From Cenococcum geophilum 1.58 (lineage: Eukaryota > Ascomycota > Dothideomycetes > Gloniales > Gloniaceae), in assembly GCA_001692895.1 (NCBI GenBank), contig KV748207.1:1178001-1242000 (forward strand): 64,000 nucleotides of DNA, written 5' to 3'. This document shows, piece by piece, positions 1-13,100 of the stretch (position 1 is the stretch's first letter; every line of letters begins with the position of its first letter). A program made the translations under genes and the position numbers. The notes beneath the pieces are model-generated. The model ran no database searches. It was given only the letters and a program-made list of their open reading frames with translations, and had not been told where the DNA came from.

Positions 1-1293
1 TACTCTAGGGTTTTAAAGTTAATATCTATAGCATTAAGGTGCTTAGGCTAAGAAAATATCTTAATAGAGACTTATAGGGTTATTATATTATATTAAAAAG
101 CGGGCTTTAGTATTAGGCGTAGTATATTATTATACTATTTATTAATAATGTCTATATAGGCGTTAAGGGCTCTTAGTAGGTCTATGCCTATTAAGGAAGT
201 TTTTAGTTTAGGGCTTAGAGATTTAATAAGGCTATTAATTAGTATGGAGTTATTCTAGCCTATTTCCCTTATATAGCGGTTAAATTTAGAGAAGTATACT
301 AGAAAACCTTTCTTTTTTTAAGTTATATGGTTTATCTTCCTTTAAGCAGTGGCTTAGCGGTTTAGGTTATTATATATAGCTTTAAGAAGTGTAATTAGGT
401 TTTATACTAAGTTTAGTTAAAGAGGTTTAATAAGGTTAGCTATCTTTTCTCCTAGTTAACTTAGGGCGTAGTAGAGTTAGTTAGCTTTAGTTAGGTAGCG
501 GTTAGTATTACTAGTTAACTTATTTCTAAGCTAGCTTAAAAATAACTAAAGCTCTTATTATTTATTAATAAATACTAGGGGGTCTAGTAGTTTTTTTAAG
601 ATTGTTATAGTATAGTGGTTAGTTTAGGGTAAATAACTACTACTAGTTTAGGGCTTGCGTTCCGTATATAGGCCTTTAGGGATAGCGTTTAGTCTTAGGG
701 CCCTAGTGTAGGTATCTTAAGAATGCGGATTTCTTCTTAGAGGGCTTTAATTAATTATTAGTGTTAGACCTTTTATTCTATAAGGGCGTTTATAAAGAAC
801 GTCTATAAACCTACTATCTGCTCTTTAAGTATAGTAAGTATATTAGCTACTATTATAGGAGCTTTAGGTACGTTCTATATTTTAATAATAGTATAGGTAG
901 TTAATATAATATAGTATTACAAAGTAAGTATAAGCGACGATAATATATAACGAGGTAGATATTATTAAGCTATATATATAAACTATATAAACTATATAAT
1001 AAGGTTAAAACGTTAAGTAAAAAAAGAAGGTAAGAAAATAGAAAGAAAGGGTATATATTATTAGCTTAGTTGCTTAATTAATATATATATAGAGTAGAAT
1101 AGGATTTAGGTAGTAGTCCTAGCAAAACTTAATAGGATTTAGTAAAACTTAGCGGAATATAGTAGAATACAGCAGCTTACCATTAGATTGCTATAGATTG
1201 CTATTAAATTACTATCTTGTATTTAATCTCTAGTTATTAAGTTAGTAGAAATAAGTAGACGTATATAAGGTATTATGGATATATCCTATAATA
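1..1293 (-). mobile_element. Inverted, window-truncated copy of Gypsy-A (5' LTR plus start of gag)
   Basis: This stretch is the reverse complement of the start of the Gypsy-A element at 2082-3410. Bases 1-55 match the complement of about 3345-3410, and bases 880-925 match the complement of about 2452-2500. It holds the element's 5' LTR (925-1293) and the leading part of gag, and runs off the left window edge. Its outer LTR end abuts LINE-A sequence at 1294. RIP differences against the other copy are mostly C/T and G/A. The two copies face away from each other across an 0.8-kb LINE spacer. Confidence 0.8.
925..1293 (-). repeat. LTR of the inverted Gypsy-A copy
   Basis: A 369-bp segment that is the complement of the Gypsy-A 5' LTR (2082-2451, 370 bp). 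The inner end reads TAAGTATAAGC in plus orientation and the outer end CCTATAATA, matching the RIP-mutated TGTTATAAG start of the other copies. Confidence 0.75.
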
Positions 1294-2081
1294 TACCGTA
1301 AATACCTAGCATATAGGAAAGAGATAGATAGGATTTTTATATAATAGTGTTATAAATAAAGAACTTTAGATCCTTTAAGCGAATATAAAAAGTATAGGGA
1401 AGCGTAGTATGCGCTATATAATAATTAAGCGCTAATAGACTTCCATTTTATTCTAGGCTAAAAGCCTTACTTCTTTTTTTTTTAAAATAGGGAAGTAGTA
1501 CTAGCTAGCTTAAATCCCTAGTAAATAAGGGTCGTCCTAATAGGCAGAAGGTAGCAGTATCCCTTAGTTAGCTTATATATCTAGGCATTTAGAGAGCTGG
1601 CAGCTATATAACTATAGGTAGATTTAGTAGATATTATAGCAGTAGTGGCGTACATCGGCTAAAGGAGACTTATAATTATATTAGTATTTATTCTAAATAG
1701 ATATTTAAAGAAAACTAAGAAAGAAAACCTAGAGGAGCTCTCTAGTAGGCTAGAGATAATTAATAGTTTAATTTAGAGTAAACTATTGCGCGACCTATAT
1801 ACTAAGGCAGTAATTATAGGCAACTTTAAATAGCACAATCCGCTATAAGGAGGAAGTTATATTAATACTATATTAACGCAGGAAGAATGCGCTCTAATTT
1901 TTAACTATATAGCGAACTAGTTACTCTAGAGCCTACTTCTAGTAGAAGTGTTTATATTTAAAAGTAATATAGGGCAAATATTAACAATTAATCTTACACT
2001 TACAACCCTAGACCTAGTAAGTAAACTAGTAAAGTACGCTATTTAAGAGTATAAGTATAAGTTAGACTAGAGCTATCTATA
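1294..2081 (+). pseudogene. LINE-A fragment 1: apurinic-type endonuclease domain (RIPed)
   Basis: Plus-strand translation across stops (read as Gln or Trp) gives a Tad-clade LINE endonuclease. About 1810-1860 reads NFKxHNPLxGG, corresponding to the DFNRHNPLWGG motif of exonuclease-endonuclease-phosphatase LINE endonucleases. This is followed by a TQEECALI-like segment and, at about 1990-2076, TLDLVSK...YKxxLDxSYL, near the terminal S-D-H motif. The frame breaks at 2081, exactly where Gypsy-A was inserted. The first 180 bp (1294-1480) are coding-like but I could not place them. The matching RT part is probably 14106-16640. Inactive. Confidence 0.65.
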
Positions 2082-2451
2082 TATTATAAGACACCCCTAT
2101 AACACCTTATATACGTCTACCTGTTTCCACTAACTTAGCAACTAAAGACCGACTACAAGACCGCAATTTACCACAATCTATAGCAATCTAACGGTAATCT
2201 GCTGTATTCTGCTATATTCTACTAAGTTTTATTAAGTTCTACTAAATCCTATTAAGTTCTGCTAGGACTACTACCTAAATCTTATTCTACTCTATATATA
2301 TATTAACTAAGTAACTAAGTCCATAATATATACCCTTTCTTCCTATTTTTTTTACCTTCTTTCCTTATATAATGTCTTAACCTTCTTATATAGTTTATGT
2401 ATATAGCTTAATAATATCTACCTTACTATATATTATTGCGACTTATACTTA
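2082..2451 (+). repeat. Gypsy-A 5' LTR (370 bp)
   Basis: Matches 7775-8113 along its length with mainly C/T and G/A differences. It carries an extra copy of an AGTTCTACTAA-type short repeat around 2220-2260 that is missing from the 3' LTR, which explains the 30-bp length difference. It is preceded by CTATA at 2077-2081. Confidence 0.85.
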
Positions 2452-4750
2452 CTCCGTAATACTATGTTGCGTTAACTACCTATACTACTATTAATATACA
2501 GAATAAATCTAAAACTTTTATAACGGCCGCTAGCATTATATCCGCACTTTAAGAATAATTAGTAGGGATATAGAAGTCTTTTATAGACGCCCTTATATAA
2601 AACTAAGCTATTTTTAATTAATAATAAGCTAAATAAGAAGCATAACACTGGTAATTAATTAAGGACCTTTAAGAAGAAATCCGTACCCTTAAGATGCCTA
2701 CGCTAGAACCTTAAGACTAAACGCTATCTTTAGAGATAAATACGTGGAACGTAAGCCCTAAACCCATAATAGTCTCTTACCCTAAACTAACTACTATACC
2801 ATAATAATCTAAATAACTATTAAATCCCTTAGTATTTACTAATAAATAATAAGAGCTCTAATTATTTCTAAGCTAGCTAAAAAATAAGCTAACTAGTAAC
2901 ACTAACTGCTACCTAACTAAAGCTAACTAACTTTGTTACGCCCTAAGTTAACTAAAAAGAGAGGTAGCTAACCTTATTAAACCTTTTTAGCCAAACTTAG
3001 TATAAAGCCTAGTTGTACTTCTTAAAGCTATATATAGTAACCTAAACCGCTAAGCTATTGCTTAGAGAAAAATAAACTATATAGCTTAAAGAACAAAGAG
3101 TTTCCTAGTATACTTCTTTAAATTTAACCATTATATAAAGAAAACTGGCTAAAACGACTCTGCACTAGTTAACAGCCTTATTAAATCCCTAAGCCCTAAA
3201 CTAAAAACCTCCCTAATAGGCGTAGACCTACTAGGAGCCCTTAATGCCTACGTAAACGTTATTAATAAACGGTATAATAATATACTACGCCTAATACCAA
3301 AACACGCTCCTTAATATAATATAATAGCCCCATAAATGTCTACTAAGTTATCTTAGCTTAAGCACCCTAATACTATAGATATTAACACTAGGACCCTAGG
3401 ATACGCCCTACTAGGGTCCTCTAAATAAGAATAACGTATTAAGCTAAGCCTCTACTTTAAATATAGAAGTAACTCCTACCTCTTTAATTACTACTCTATC
3501 CCTATACCTAAATATAATTTATAAACAGCTAATACTAGTAACTATTTACCGTATTAATCTTCCGGTTACTGTCCCTAATCTTTACCTAGTTCTAGCCCTA
3601 TATCTAATAAGTACCACTTATAAGGGCGAAGCTATAACTAACGTTCTATAGGAACCCCTTCCCGCTTACCACTAAAAGGTATATTTTAGAGTTAAGTTAC
3701 TCTCTAGAACGGCTCTGCCTTAAAATTTTATTAAATGCTTTAGATATTACGAACTCTAACTTTTAGGATTATAGTATAACCGTTAACTATTATCTTTAGC
3801 AGAATAATTAATAGGCTAATACTTAAGTCCTAATTAATATAGGAGCTAGTAGTATAGGATTTATTAATAAGATCTTTATATAAGATAATAGTTTTACCCT
3901 AACCCCCTTTAACCGGCATATTAACGTATTTAGATTTAATAGTAAACGCACGGTCTTAGGCTAAATTACCTATATAGTATACCTAAGACTCTAATACCTA
4001 AACCATAAAGAACTAATTAAACTTTTTGTTACCACCCTAAGTTACTTAGTAATCCTTAGATAACCCTAGATAAAGCTATATAAGGTGACTATTAATTAAA
4101 ATAACCTTAAGCTTTTATTTACTACCTCCTATTATAAACAGAAGTGCCTTATAACTTACTACTTAGACTTAAAACTAAAATCTAAAAAATCTACTAGAAT
4201 CCACTAGTCTAAAATTTCTATAACTATCTACCCCATACCTAAGGAATCTACTAAATTCCACTAACCTAGGAATTCTACTAAATTCTACTAAATTCTACTA
4301 ACGTAAGATTTTTTACTAATGTCTACTTTACGCCTAAGGAATCTACCAGATTTTACTAGTATAAGAATTTCACTAAATTTTACTAATATAAGAATTCTAC
4401 TAACATCTACTAAGGATCCGAAAACTCTACTAAATTCTATAAGTTATTACTAAGTACCGTACCGCCCTAAGCTAAGTAGAAGCTTAAGCTTAATATATAA
4501 AAATACTAGAAGGACTAGTATTTTACTATAAAAAGGATTCTTAAAGAACTTAAACCTAAATTTAATACTAATTCTATACCTAATACTAAACCTAAACCTA
4601 AATAAGAAACTATAGATAATCTAAGCAAGCTTAGCACCCTAGATATCTATATAATTAGAGCTACCCTACTAGCGCGACTCGCTAAGAAACCCGAATATAC
4701 GATCTTCGCTATTACTATAGCTAATATTAAGAAGGCCTTAGTACCGAAGA
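2452..4750 (+). pseudogene. Gypsy-A gag and gag-pol junction (decayed)
   Basis: This is the structural-protein region expected between the 5' LTR and reverse transcriptase. Coding character is weak because of dense stop codons. I could not identify a zinc knuckle or the protease by eye. The first 900 bases have an inverted duplicate at 1-924. A low-complexity stretch at 4185-4445 interrupts the region. The assignment is by position and by homology with the inverted copy, not by a diagnostic motif. Confidence 0.5.
4185..4445 (+). repeat. Degenerate TCTACTAAAT short repeat in Gypsy-A
   Basis: Repeats of the type AATTCTACTAA occur many times over 260 bp, interspersed with CCTAAGGAATC. The same short motif recurs in the LTRs of Gypsy-A (2200-2260) and Gypsy-C (20910-20990), so it looks like an expanded LTR-type oligomer rather than coding sequence. 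Confidence 0.5.
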
Positions 4751-7700
4751 AGTACACCAACCCTGCTACGAAGGTACTAGTAGAGTACTATAACCGCCTA
4801 AAGGTATTTTTATAAAAGGAAGCCGATAAGCTACCGGAATACTAATCGTATAACTATAAGATTATACTTAAAGAAGGAAAGCAGCCTAGATTTGGACCCC
4901 TATACGGGATATCCTAAAACGAACTCTAAGTATTATAAAAGTATTTAGATAAGAACCTAAGTAAAGGATTTATTAAAGCAAGCTTGTCGCCTATAGCCGT
5001 ACCAGTAATCTTTATTAAACCCAGTGGCGGTTTACGCTTTTATATAAACTACTAAGCTCTTAATGCTATTACCGTTAAGAACTAATATCTAATTTTGTTA
5101 ATATAGGAGACACTAAACTAACTAAATAAGGCTCGCTACTATATAACGCTTAATATTATCTCTGTATTTAACCGCCTCTATATAGTAAAAGGAGATAAAT
5201 AGCTTACTGCATTTTGTACTTAGTATAGATTATTTAAATACTTAGTAACGCTATTTGGCCTTATAAATGCTCCGAGCTCGTTTTAACATTATATAAATAA
5301 TACTCTACGTCCCTACCTGGACATCTTCTATACTATATATATTAACAATATCCTAATATATAGTAATAACCTAACTAAATATCGGAAATACGTTAACTTT
5401 ATCCTATAAGCCCTATACGGAGCTAGTTTATAATTAGATATAGATAAATATAAGTTCTATAAAATGGAAGTCCTATACCTTAGACTCCTTATTTCTATAA
5501 ATAGCATAAAAATAGACCTAAAGAAAGTTAAAGTAATTATAAACTAGTAAGAACCTAAGAACGTTAAGGATATAAGAGCCTTTATAGGATTTGCTAATTT
5601 CTACTAACAGTTTATTAATAACTTCTCTGCCCTAGTTTTACCCCTTATTACTTTAACCTAAAAGGATAAAGCTTTTATCTTTAATAAGGAATATAAAAAG
5701 GCCTTCGCTTATTTAAAGGTTATATTTACTACTATACCTATACTTTAACACTTTAACTTAGAATAAATAAGTGTTATAAAAGCTAACTTATTTAATTACG
5801 TTACTAGAGGTATTTTGTCTTAATATAACAAAGAAGGAGTATTACACTCTATAGTATACTTCTTAAAGCAACTAAGCCCTACTAAATATAATTATAAGAT
5901 CTATAATAAAGAATTACTAGCTATTATTAGATGCTTTAAGTAATAGTAACCTAAATTAGAAGGCGCCGGATTTCTAATTAAAGTCCTTAGCGACTATAAG
6001 AACCTATAGTACTTTATAACTATAAAACAGCTAAGCTATTATTAGGCCCGCTAGTTAGAATATCTATTACGCTTCTAATTCTTAATTACGTACCGCCTAG
6101 GCGTTTAAGGTTAAAAGCCTAATACCCTAACCTAACGGTTATAAGATGCGCTAGTATTAGAAAAAGCGCGCTCTTACTAAAATTAAACCCTGCTTTATCC
6201 CGAACTATTTAACCCTCCTATTAAAAACCTTATAGTATACGTTCTTAAAATAACCGATTAATTAATTAAACAGATTATAATTAATAAATATCTAAATAAT
6301 AAGTTTATCTAAGAGATGCTTAAGCTAATATAAGATAGTATTAGACGCTTTAAAAAGATTTCTTTAAGTAAATATAAAGCTTACGGAAACTGCTTATATT
6401 ACTAAAACCGCTTAGTTATACCTAACTATAACGAACTTAAGCTTAAGCTCCTTAAACACGTATATAATTTACCAGTAGCCGGCTACCTAGGCTAAGAAAA
6501 AACCCTAAAACTACTCTAATAAGAGTACTACTAGCTAAATATATATAATATAATACAAATATATATCTCTAGCTGCTATATCTGCTAATAAGCCAAAGCT
6601 TTGCATAAGATGTATAACGGCCTTTTAAAGCCACTACCTGTTCTAGACCGAAGAGAGAAGGATATCTTAATTAACTTTATTATTAATCTCCTTGTAAGTA
6701 AAGGCTGTATAAATATTATAGTAGTTATAAACCAACTATCTAAAATAAGATACTTAATCGCCTGCCCTAATATATTAATACCTATTATTACCTAACTATG
6801 TCTAGATTATATATGGAAACTCTATAGACTCCCTAAAATAATTATCTCTAATAAAAGCGGCTAGTTTATTTCTGTATTTTAGAAAGAACTAACTACCTAA
6901 CTCTATATTAAAGCACTGCTGTCTACTATATATTACCCAGAAATAGACGGTTAAATAAAATGTATAAATATTATAATAGAATAGTACATCCGGATATACA
7001 CGTTATATTTATAAGATAACTAAATTAACTAGCTTATATTTACCGAGTTTACTATAAATAATTCCGTCTTAGAAACTATAAAGGTCTCCCCGTTCATAGC
7101 TAATTACGGCTAGCATTTATAAATAGGTTTTAAACCTTTTAGTAATATTCCTTGCCCTGCTTATTACGCCTTATAAATTATAAAAGTAAATAAATTTGTA
7201 GAGAAGATAGAGGAACTATAACGGTTCCTTACTAATAAAATAATATAGGCCTAATCTGTCTATAAGGCTATAGCGAATAAGAAATAAACCCTAGCACCGG
7301 CCTACTAAATTAATAACTTTATTTAGCTAGATATAAGAAATCTAAACATAAAATAACCTGCTAAGAAACTTAATTAGAAGAATGCTAGCCCTTACAAGGT
7401 TAAGAAGGTTGTTTTCTCTTACGCCTACTAACTAAAGCTCCCTAATACGGTTAAAACCCACCCTATATTCTATACGTTAGTCCTTCGCCCTACTACCCCT
7501 ATATTAGATGCCCTACCTAAACAGATATAGGACCCTCCCCTACTAGTTAAAGTAGATGGTAAGAATAAGTATTTTATTAAAAGAATTAATAATATTAAGT
7601 ATAATAAGCGGAAACGCTAATATATATACCTTACAAAATGGAGAGGCTTTACTAAGCCCTTATAGGAACCTATTAACTCTATAGGACTTATATAAGCCAC

Positions 7701-7760
7701 AGAAGACTTTTATAAACTCTACTTAGAACTACTATAGCCCTACCTCGCAGAAGCTCGAGT
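4750..7760 (+). pseudogene. Gypsy-A pol: RT, RNase H, integrase, chromodomain (RIPed)
   Basis: Read through stops, the plus strand gives the Ty3/Gypsy order. RT is at about 4890-5640: [17 protein letters not shown], and FIGFANFY just after. The catalytic box at about 5335-5370 reads YINNILIYS where YIDDILIYS is expected, so both Asp codons have become Asn. RNase H follows at about 5760-6000, with a KELLAIIRCFK segment. The H2C2/integrase region lies at about 6420-7130; its longest open stretch (6601-6795) contains VVINQLSKIRYLIACPN, the usual VVVDRLSKMRHLIACPD block. A chromodomain at about 7560-7745 reads KWRGFTKPL, then a proline-rich turn and EDFYKLY. Catalytically dead. Confidence 0.85.
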
Positions 7761-7774
7761 TTAAAGGGGGGTAC
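7761..7774 (+). other. Polypurine tract of Gypsy-A
   Basis: TTAAAGGGGGGTAC lies immediately before the TGTTATAAG start of the 3' LTR, the expected site for priming plus-strand DNA synthesis. Confidence 0.8.
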
Positions 7775-8113
7775 TGTTATAAGATACCCCTATAACACCT
7801 TATATACATCTACCTACTTCTACTAACTTAGCAACTAAAGACCGACTATAAGACCGTAATTTGCCGCAATCTATAGTAATCTAACGGCAATCTGCCGCAA
7901 TCTGCTATATTCTACTAAGTTCTGCTAGGACTACTACCTAAATCCTATTCTGCTCCGTGTATATATTAACTAAGCAACTAAGTCTACAATATATACCCTT
8001 TCTTTTTATTTCCCTACCTTTTTTCCTTATATAACGTCTTGACCTCCTTATACAGTTTATATATATAGCTTAATAATATCTACCTTGCTATATATTATCG
8101 CTACTTATACTTA
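7775..8113 (+). repeat. Gypsy-A 3' LTR (339 bp)
   Basis: Begins TGTTATAAGATACC and ends ...TATACTTA, followed by CTATA (8114-8118), identical to the 5-bp flank of the 5' LTR. It retains more C and G than the 5' LTR, so it is less damaged. Confidence 0.85.
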
Positions 8114-8129
8114 CTATAAGGGATATTAT

Positions 8130-8415
8130 TGTGGACACCTTGGGTTGCCCTTAGGATAACCCCCAGACGCCCCTTAGATAGTTACCGGTTACGTACTAGA
8201 GGTACATGCCCGTAGTATATAGTCTCTATAATCCCTAAGGCCTTACCTCCTTAAGGATTTATCTCTCTTACTAATCTATCCTATTCTAATCGTGTCCTTA
8301 TAGCCCCCTATCTATAAAGTCCCCTTATGTTTAAATCCTTCCTACTCCTTTTTAGAAGGGTAGTTGGCTTTAAGAACCAGATTGTTTGTTTATATCTTTT
8401 GTTTATAACTACTAT
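8130..8415 (+). repeat. Probable 5' LTR of Gypsy-B
   Basis: Starts with TGTGGACACC and precedes the gag frame. The right boundary is estimated, because no partner LTR survives in the window for comparison. Confidence 0.45.
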
Positions 8416-8689
8416 CCTCCCTTAAAAATCCTATACTAACCTAAATAGAAACTCTACGGATACCTTATAGAAAGCCGTCGCGTAAAGGTAGAAAGGTCCC
8501 TCTAATAGCGAGAGATTGCAATAATATAACCCTCTGGGTAAGATAGCTAAATGAGCCCTAATACCTAGATGCTCTAGGAGCTTAAAGACTTTTATATACT
8601 TACGGTTACCGCTAAGAAAAACGCAGACACCCTTTATAACGGTTATAATGCTACTAAAAAGCAACCAGAACCCCCCTAGCCCCACCTAA

Positions 8690-10100
8690 GCTAATTAAAA
8701 GATTAAGCGCTAGAGGCGACTCTAAGATCTTCCCCTAAGCTAAAAATGCTAGAGGAATATACTAATACGTTTAACTAGGGAACTAACTGGAACCCTCCGG
8801 GAAGACCACCGGCCTATAATTAGTATAGTAGTAGTATATAGACTGCTTACGAGCCAAGTAGGCCTACCCCTTTAGGTAATCTAAACTAACTACTAACTTA
8901 AGACTTAAGCCTTATAGGGAAATCTATACTAGCTACTAGTACTAATACTACCTCTATAGCTAGAGCTTCCCTAAGGCTAAGGTTAGAAAGTTAAGAGCTC
9001 TAAACCGATATTCTTTAAGATAGATATTAGGAAGCTGCCGTAAGGCTCTTAGAAGCTATATAAGAAGGAGCTATTAATAAATATATTAGAAACCTCTAGG
9101 GGCAGGTCCAGATTTAGCAGAGCTTAATCTAGGCTGGATAAAATCTCTTATAACTTGGTTAAGGCTAAGGGCTTCCTAGGAGCTACCTAATATCTATCTA
9201 AAAAGGTATAGAAGACTTAAAGAGTTATCTACGCTATAAATAGAAAAAGGATATAAACTAACTAGTTAAGGCCTTTAGTAGTTTAGAACTCCGCTATAGA
9301 CCTAACCCCTAGTAGTTGGACGATTGGGTTCGTAAGGTAGATAACTTCTTTAAGATGCTAATAATACGAGATAATACTAAAGAGCGTATACGTTCGATTA
9401 TTAGCAAGATTAAAGACCAATTACTAAACTAGATCGCACTTAATTAGCTTAATAAAGAGTAAATTACTATATGGCTATAGCTGCAAACCTTTCTAAAGAA
9501 ATAGACTTAAGATCCGTATATTGTATAATATAATAATATAGAGCTATTTTGGAATGGGATATAGCTTAACCGCCATAACTTCCGCTAGTTTATAAACTTT
9601 ATGGAAACCTATACTTAATAAATAGATCTAGAGCCCTTTAAAAATAAGGACGGTAGCATCTATAAAAAGGAGAAGATTAGGTTTATCTAGGCTAGAATTA
9701 AGCTAGCAATTTATAACGAAATAAAGCGCGTGGGAGCCCTATTACGGATTACTATATATATGGATTTTAAACGAGCGGTTCTAAACACTAAAGATATAGT
9801 AAGGAACTAGACCTCTTTTAGTAGAAAGCTAAAGGGTTACTAAAAGCGCGGGCACTCTAGTAGTAACGTAAGGCATACCTAACCTTTAAAGAAGCCGTTC
9901 TTAAAGAGAACTTTAGAAGGGTTAAAGTTAGAAACCTTAAATAACGGGAAAGACTTTTAGGGCCAACCTAATACCCGTCTAGTACCTTTATGGGAATACT
10001 CTAAAAAGTTAAGAGAAAACTCTAAAGGCAGATTTTATTAGAAAAATAAGTAAGGTAATAACCGTACTAATAATCTAAAAAAAGAAAAGCCCTAGTTATA
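8690..10100 (+). pseudogene. Gypsy-B gag (decayed)
   Basis: A long plus-strand frame interrupted mostly by TAA/TAG at former Gln or Trp positions. Readable parts include LDDWVRKVDNFFK at about 9315-9355 and FINFMETYTQQIDLEPF (stops read as Gln) near 9590-9640, typical of the retrotransposon Gag capsid helices. From about 9840 the segment is basic and ends in a Lys- and Asn-rich tail. A clear CCHC knuckle is not visible. Confidence 0.6.
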
Positions 10101-10169
10101 GATCTTTTTTAGCTATAACTAGGGCAAGATACGGAAGGAGAGACTCTCTATATTGCTATTAAGCTGGAA

Positions 10170-13100
10170 ATAACACTCTCTATAAGTAAGATGCGTTAGT
10201 TCTAAGCACTATATAATAGCGGCGCCGAAATCAATCTTATACGATATAATTTAGTAAAAGAGTATACTATTATAGGCTTTCTAGATAAGTATCGGATTAA
10301 ACTATATAGTGCCTATAAGCTTATAGTGTTAGTGGCCAATATACATAACCGTATTAAGGTAGTTAGCCCGTAACCCTTCTAGGCGGCTAACTTTATAGGT
10401 TATAACTTTATCCTTAGATACCCTTAGCTTGCAGAAGTAAATCTTAAGATATACTTTAAGACAGGAGCCTTTAAATAGTAGAACGATAAAGGTTTAGAAG
10501 GGTGTATATTACTAATAAGCCTAAAGGACATCCTAGAGAATATAGCCCTAGGCGAAATAGTGTACGCTTTATACCTAAGGGAGTATTAAATCTAACCCCT
10601 ATTTAATAGCAAGATGGGTATAAAGCCTAGTATAGGTAATAACCCCTCTATAACGGAGACCCTATAGGGAACTACTAGATAGGTCGCAGAGGTATTATAG
10701 GGAGGTAGTAATCTTAAGGATCTTATAAGATACTTTAACCATTATAGGTTACTTTGGCTTAAGTAATATACGGAAAGTATACTATAGTATCTTAAGCGCT
10801 GCGTTAAGGATTCCTTACCTTTTACTAGCTACTATATAAAACGGTATAATATACGGTGGCAACTATATACAAGCAACTACTATAGCGCACAACGCTGCCC
10901 GTAAGTATTTTAAGGGAGCTCCGGGACCTACCTAATAATAATATAAAGGATAAACGCGACTTTAATTTATTAAATATTCTAGTAGGCCTAAGGGACTTAC
11001 TAAGGGTATTTTTAGGTAGGAGAGCTAAAGTCCTATCGCAGAACTTAGAGTATAATTATGTAATTAATCTAAAAAAAGGTAAATAACCACCAAACCTTTC
11101 TATTTATAACCTCTCGCGTAAAGAGCTTAAGATCCTATAGGAGTACCTTAATAGGTTATTAAAAAAGGGGTAGATTTGGCCTAATAAGTCACTAGTAGGC
11201 GCGCCAATCCTCTTCGTTCTAAAACTAGATAGAACTATAAGGCTATATATAGACTATCGCGGTCTTAATAAGATTACAATTAAGAACCGTTACCTACTAC
11301 TATTAATTAGTAAAATGCTAGATAAACTATTTAGGGTAAAGATATTTATAAAGCTGGATTTATAAGACGCCTATTATAGGCTCTGTATTAAAGAAGGGGA
11401 CGAGTAAAAAACTACTTTTAAGACCCAATACGGCCACTTTAAGTATTTAGTAATACCTTTTAGGTTAGCTAATACGCCTACAATATTTTAATTGTATATT
11501 TATAGAGGACTAGTTAACCGTATATACGTCGTCTATTTAGATAATATCTTAATCTACTTAGAAGATAAGGATTAATATAAGTAACACGTCTACAAAGTGC
11601 TAGAACACTTAGATAATTAGGGCCTCTATACTAAGGCGTTAAAGTATATCTTTAATACTAAGTAGGTTAAGTTCCTAGGTTATATCGTGACGTCTATAGG
11701 AGTAGTTATAGACCTAGTACGGGTATAGATAATTTAGGAGTAGCCGGAGCTAGAGAGCTACTAGGATATTTAAGTGTTTTTAGGCTTTGCTAATTTCTAT
11801 AGGCGCTTTATCTATAACTACTTAGACGTTACCTAATACCTATTTAATTATATTACGGAAGCTTCCTAAAACCCAACCTAAGGAGTAAAAAGCTTAAAGG
11901 CGGTAAGGAAGAAAACTAAGAAGGGACTAACTAAATAGTATAAACTATGGTTATAGCCCAGAAAGGTTTAAAAGGCCTTTTAGGAACTTCGCGTAAAGTT
12001 TATAGAAGCTTTATTACTGCGGTATTTTAACCTAGATTAGCTATTAATGATAATTACTAATATATTAAATTTTGCCCTTATTAGTATCTTATTATAACCT
12101 AATAGGTATTTAGACACTACCTAGCTTTACTAAAGACTAGTAGTATTCTATAGCAGAAAATTCTAGGGGCCTAAAGTTAGGTATTATACCTATAATAAGG
12201 AACTGCTAGCTATAGTTAACTGCTTTAAATAGTGGCGATATTACCTTAAGCACGCGAGCCATACCACTTATATACTCTTAGATTATTATAATCTACGCTA
12301 CTTTATAACTATAAAGGAGCTTATACTTTAATAAGCTAGATAGGCAAAGGAGCTTATATAATTTAATTTTAAGATTAAATATAAGCTAGGGGAAAACAAC
12401 CCTACTAATAAACTGTTATAACGGCTAGACTATACTAAAAGCTTTAAAACGGGAGAAGGAAAATAGATAATAAATATCTTACTCCCTATATTATAGAACA
12501 AGCTCTAGGTATAGGATACTTAAGTACCTATAGCTTTATATATTAAGTCTTAGGCGGTATAAGCCCTATTAGTTTTTACTAATATTCTAGCTAGTACTTA
12601 GTCCGTTGCTAATAAGGGTCTAAATATACCTAAATAGGACGTCCCTAATATATTCTCGGAACCTAGTAATATACTATCCCTAATTGCTAAGCTATCCCCT
12701 TAAACTAATAGTAAAGCTATAAAGTAATTAGAACTTAGAGCCCTATAATAACTAAAGGACTTTAACCTTATAGCGGCCTTCTTAATATATACGCATTAAA
12801 AAGTTATAAGATCTATAGTACCATCTAGTCTTATACTTGGAGTAGTATAGGATAAAATAGCTTTTACCTAGGAACTATCCGAAAGGTTAACGGATTTTAT
12901 CCGTAAGGTATAACAGAGGGATATTTCTTATACTATTCTTAACGCGGAAGTAGACTAGAAACGTAATAAAAAAAGCTACTAGGCGCTACTATTAGGAACT
13001 AGACCCAATAGGCCTACTATATAAAGGTAGTAAGGTTTAGGTACTATAAGAAGCAAATCTATAATAGAAGATTCTTATAAAGAATTACAATAATCCTTTA

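Larger units (their letters stand above)
2082..8113 (+). mobile_element. Gypsy-A: complete RIPed Ty3/Gypsy chromovirus, 6.0 kb
   Basis: Two direct LTRs (2082-2451 and 7775-8113) enclose gag and pol remnants in the order RT, RNase H, integrase, chromodomain, followed by a polypurine tract directly before the 3' LTR. The 5-bp flanks 2077-2081 and 8114-8118 are both CTATA, which I read as the target-site duplication. The LTR starts TGTTATAAG in the 3' copy and TATTATAAG in the 5' copy (a RIP TG to TA change). No reading frame is intact. It lies inside LINE-A. Confidence 0.85.

Noticed and set aside
8431..8685. 84-codon open frame on the minus strand
   Set aside because: It lies opposite the Gypsy-B LTR and leader region, with no domain. 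It is an accidental frame in AT-rich DNA.
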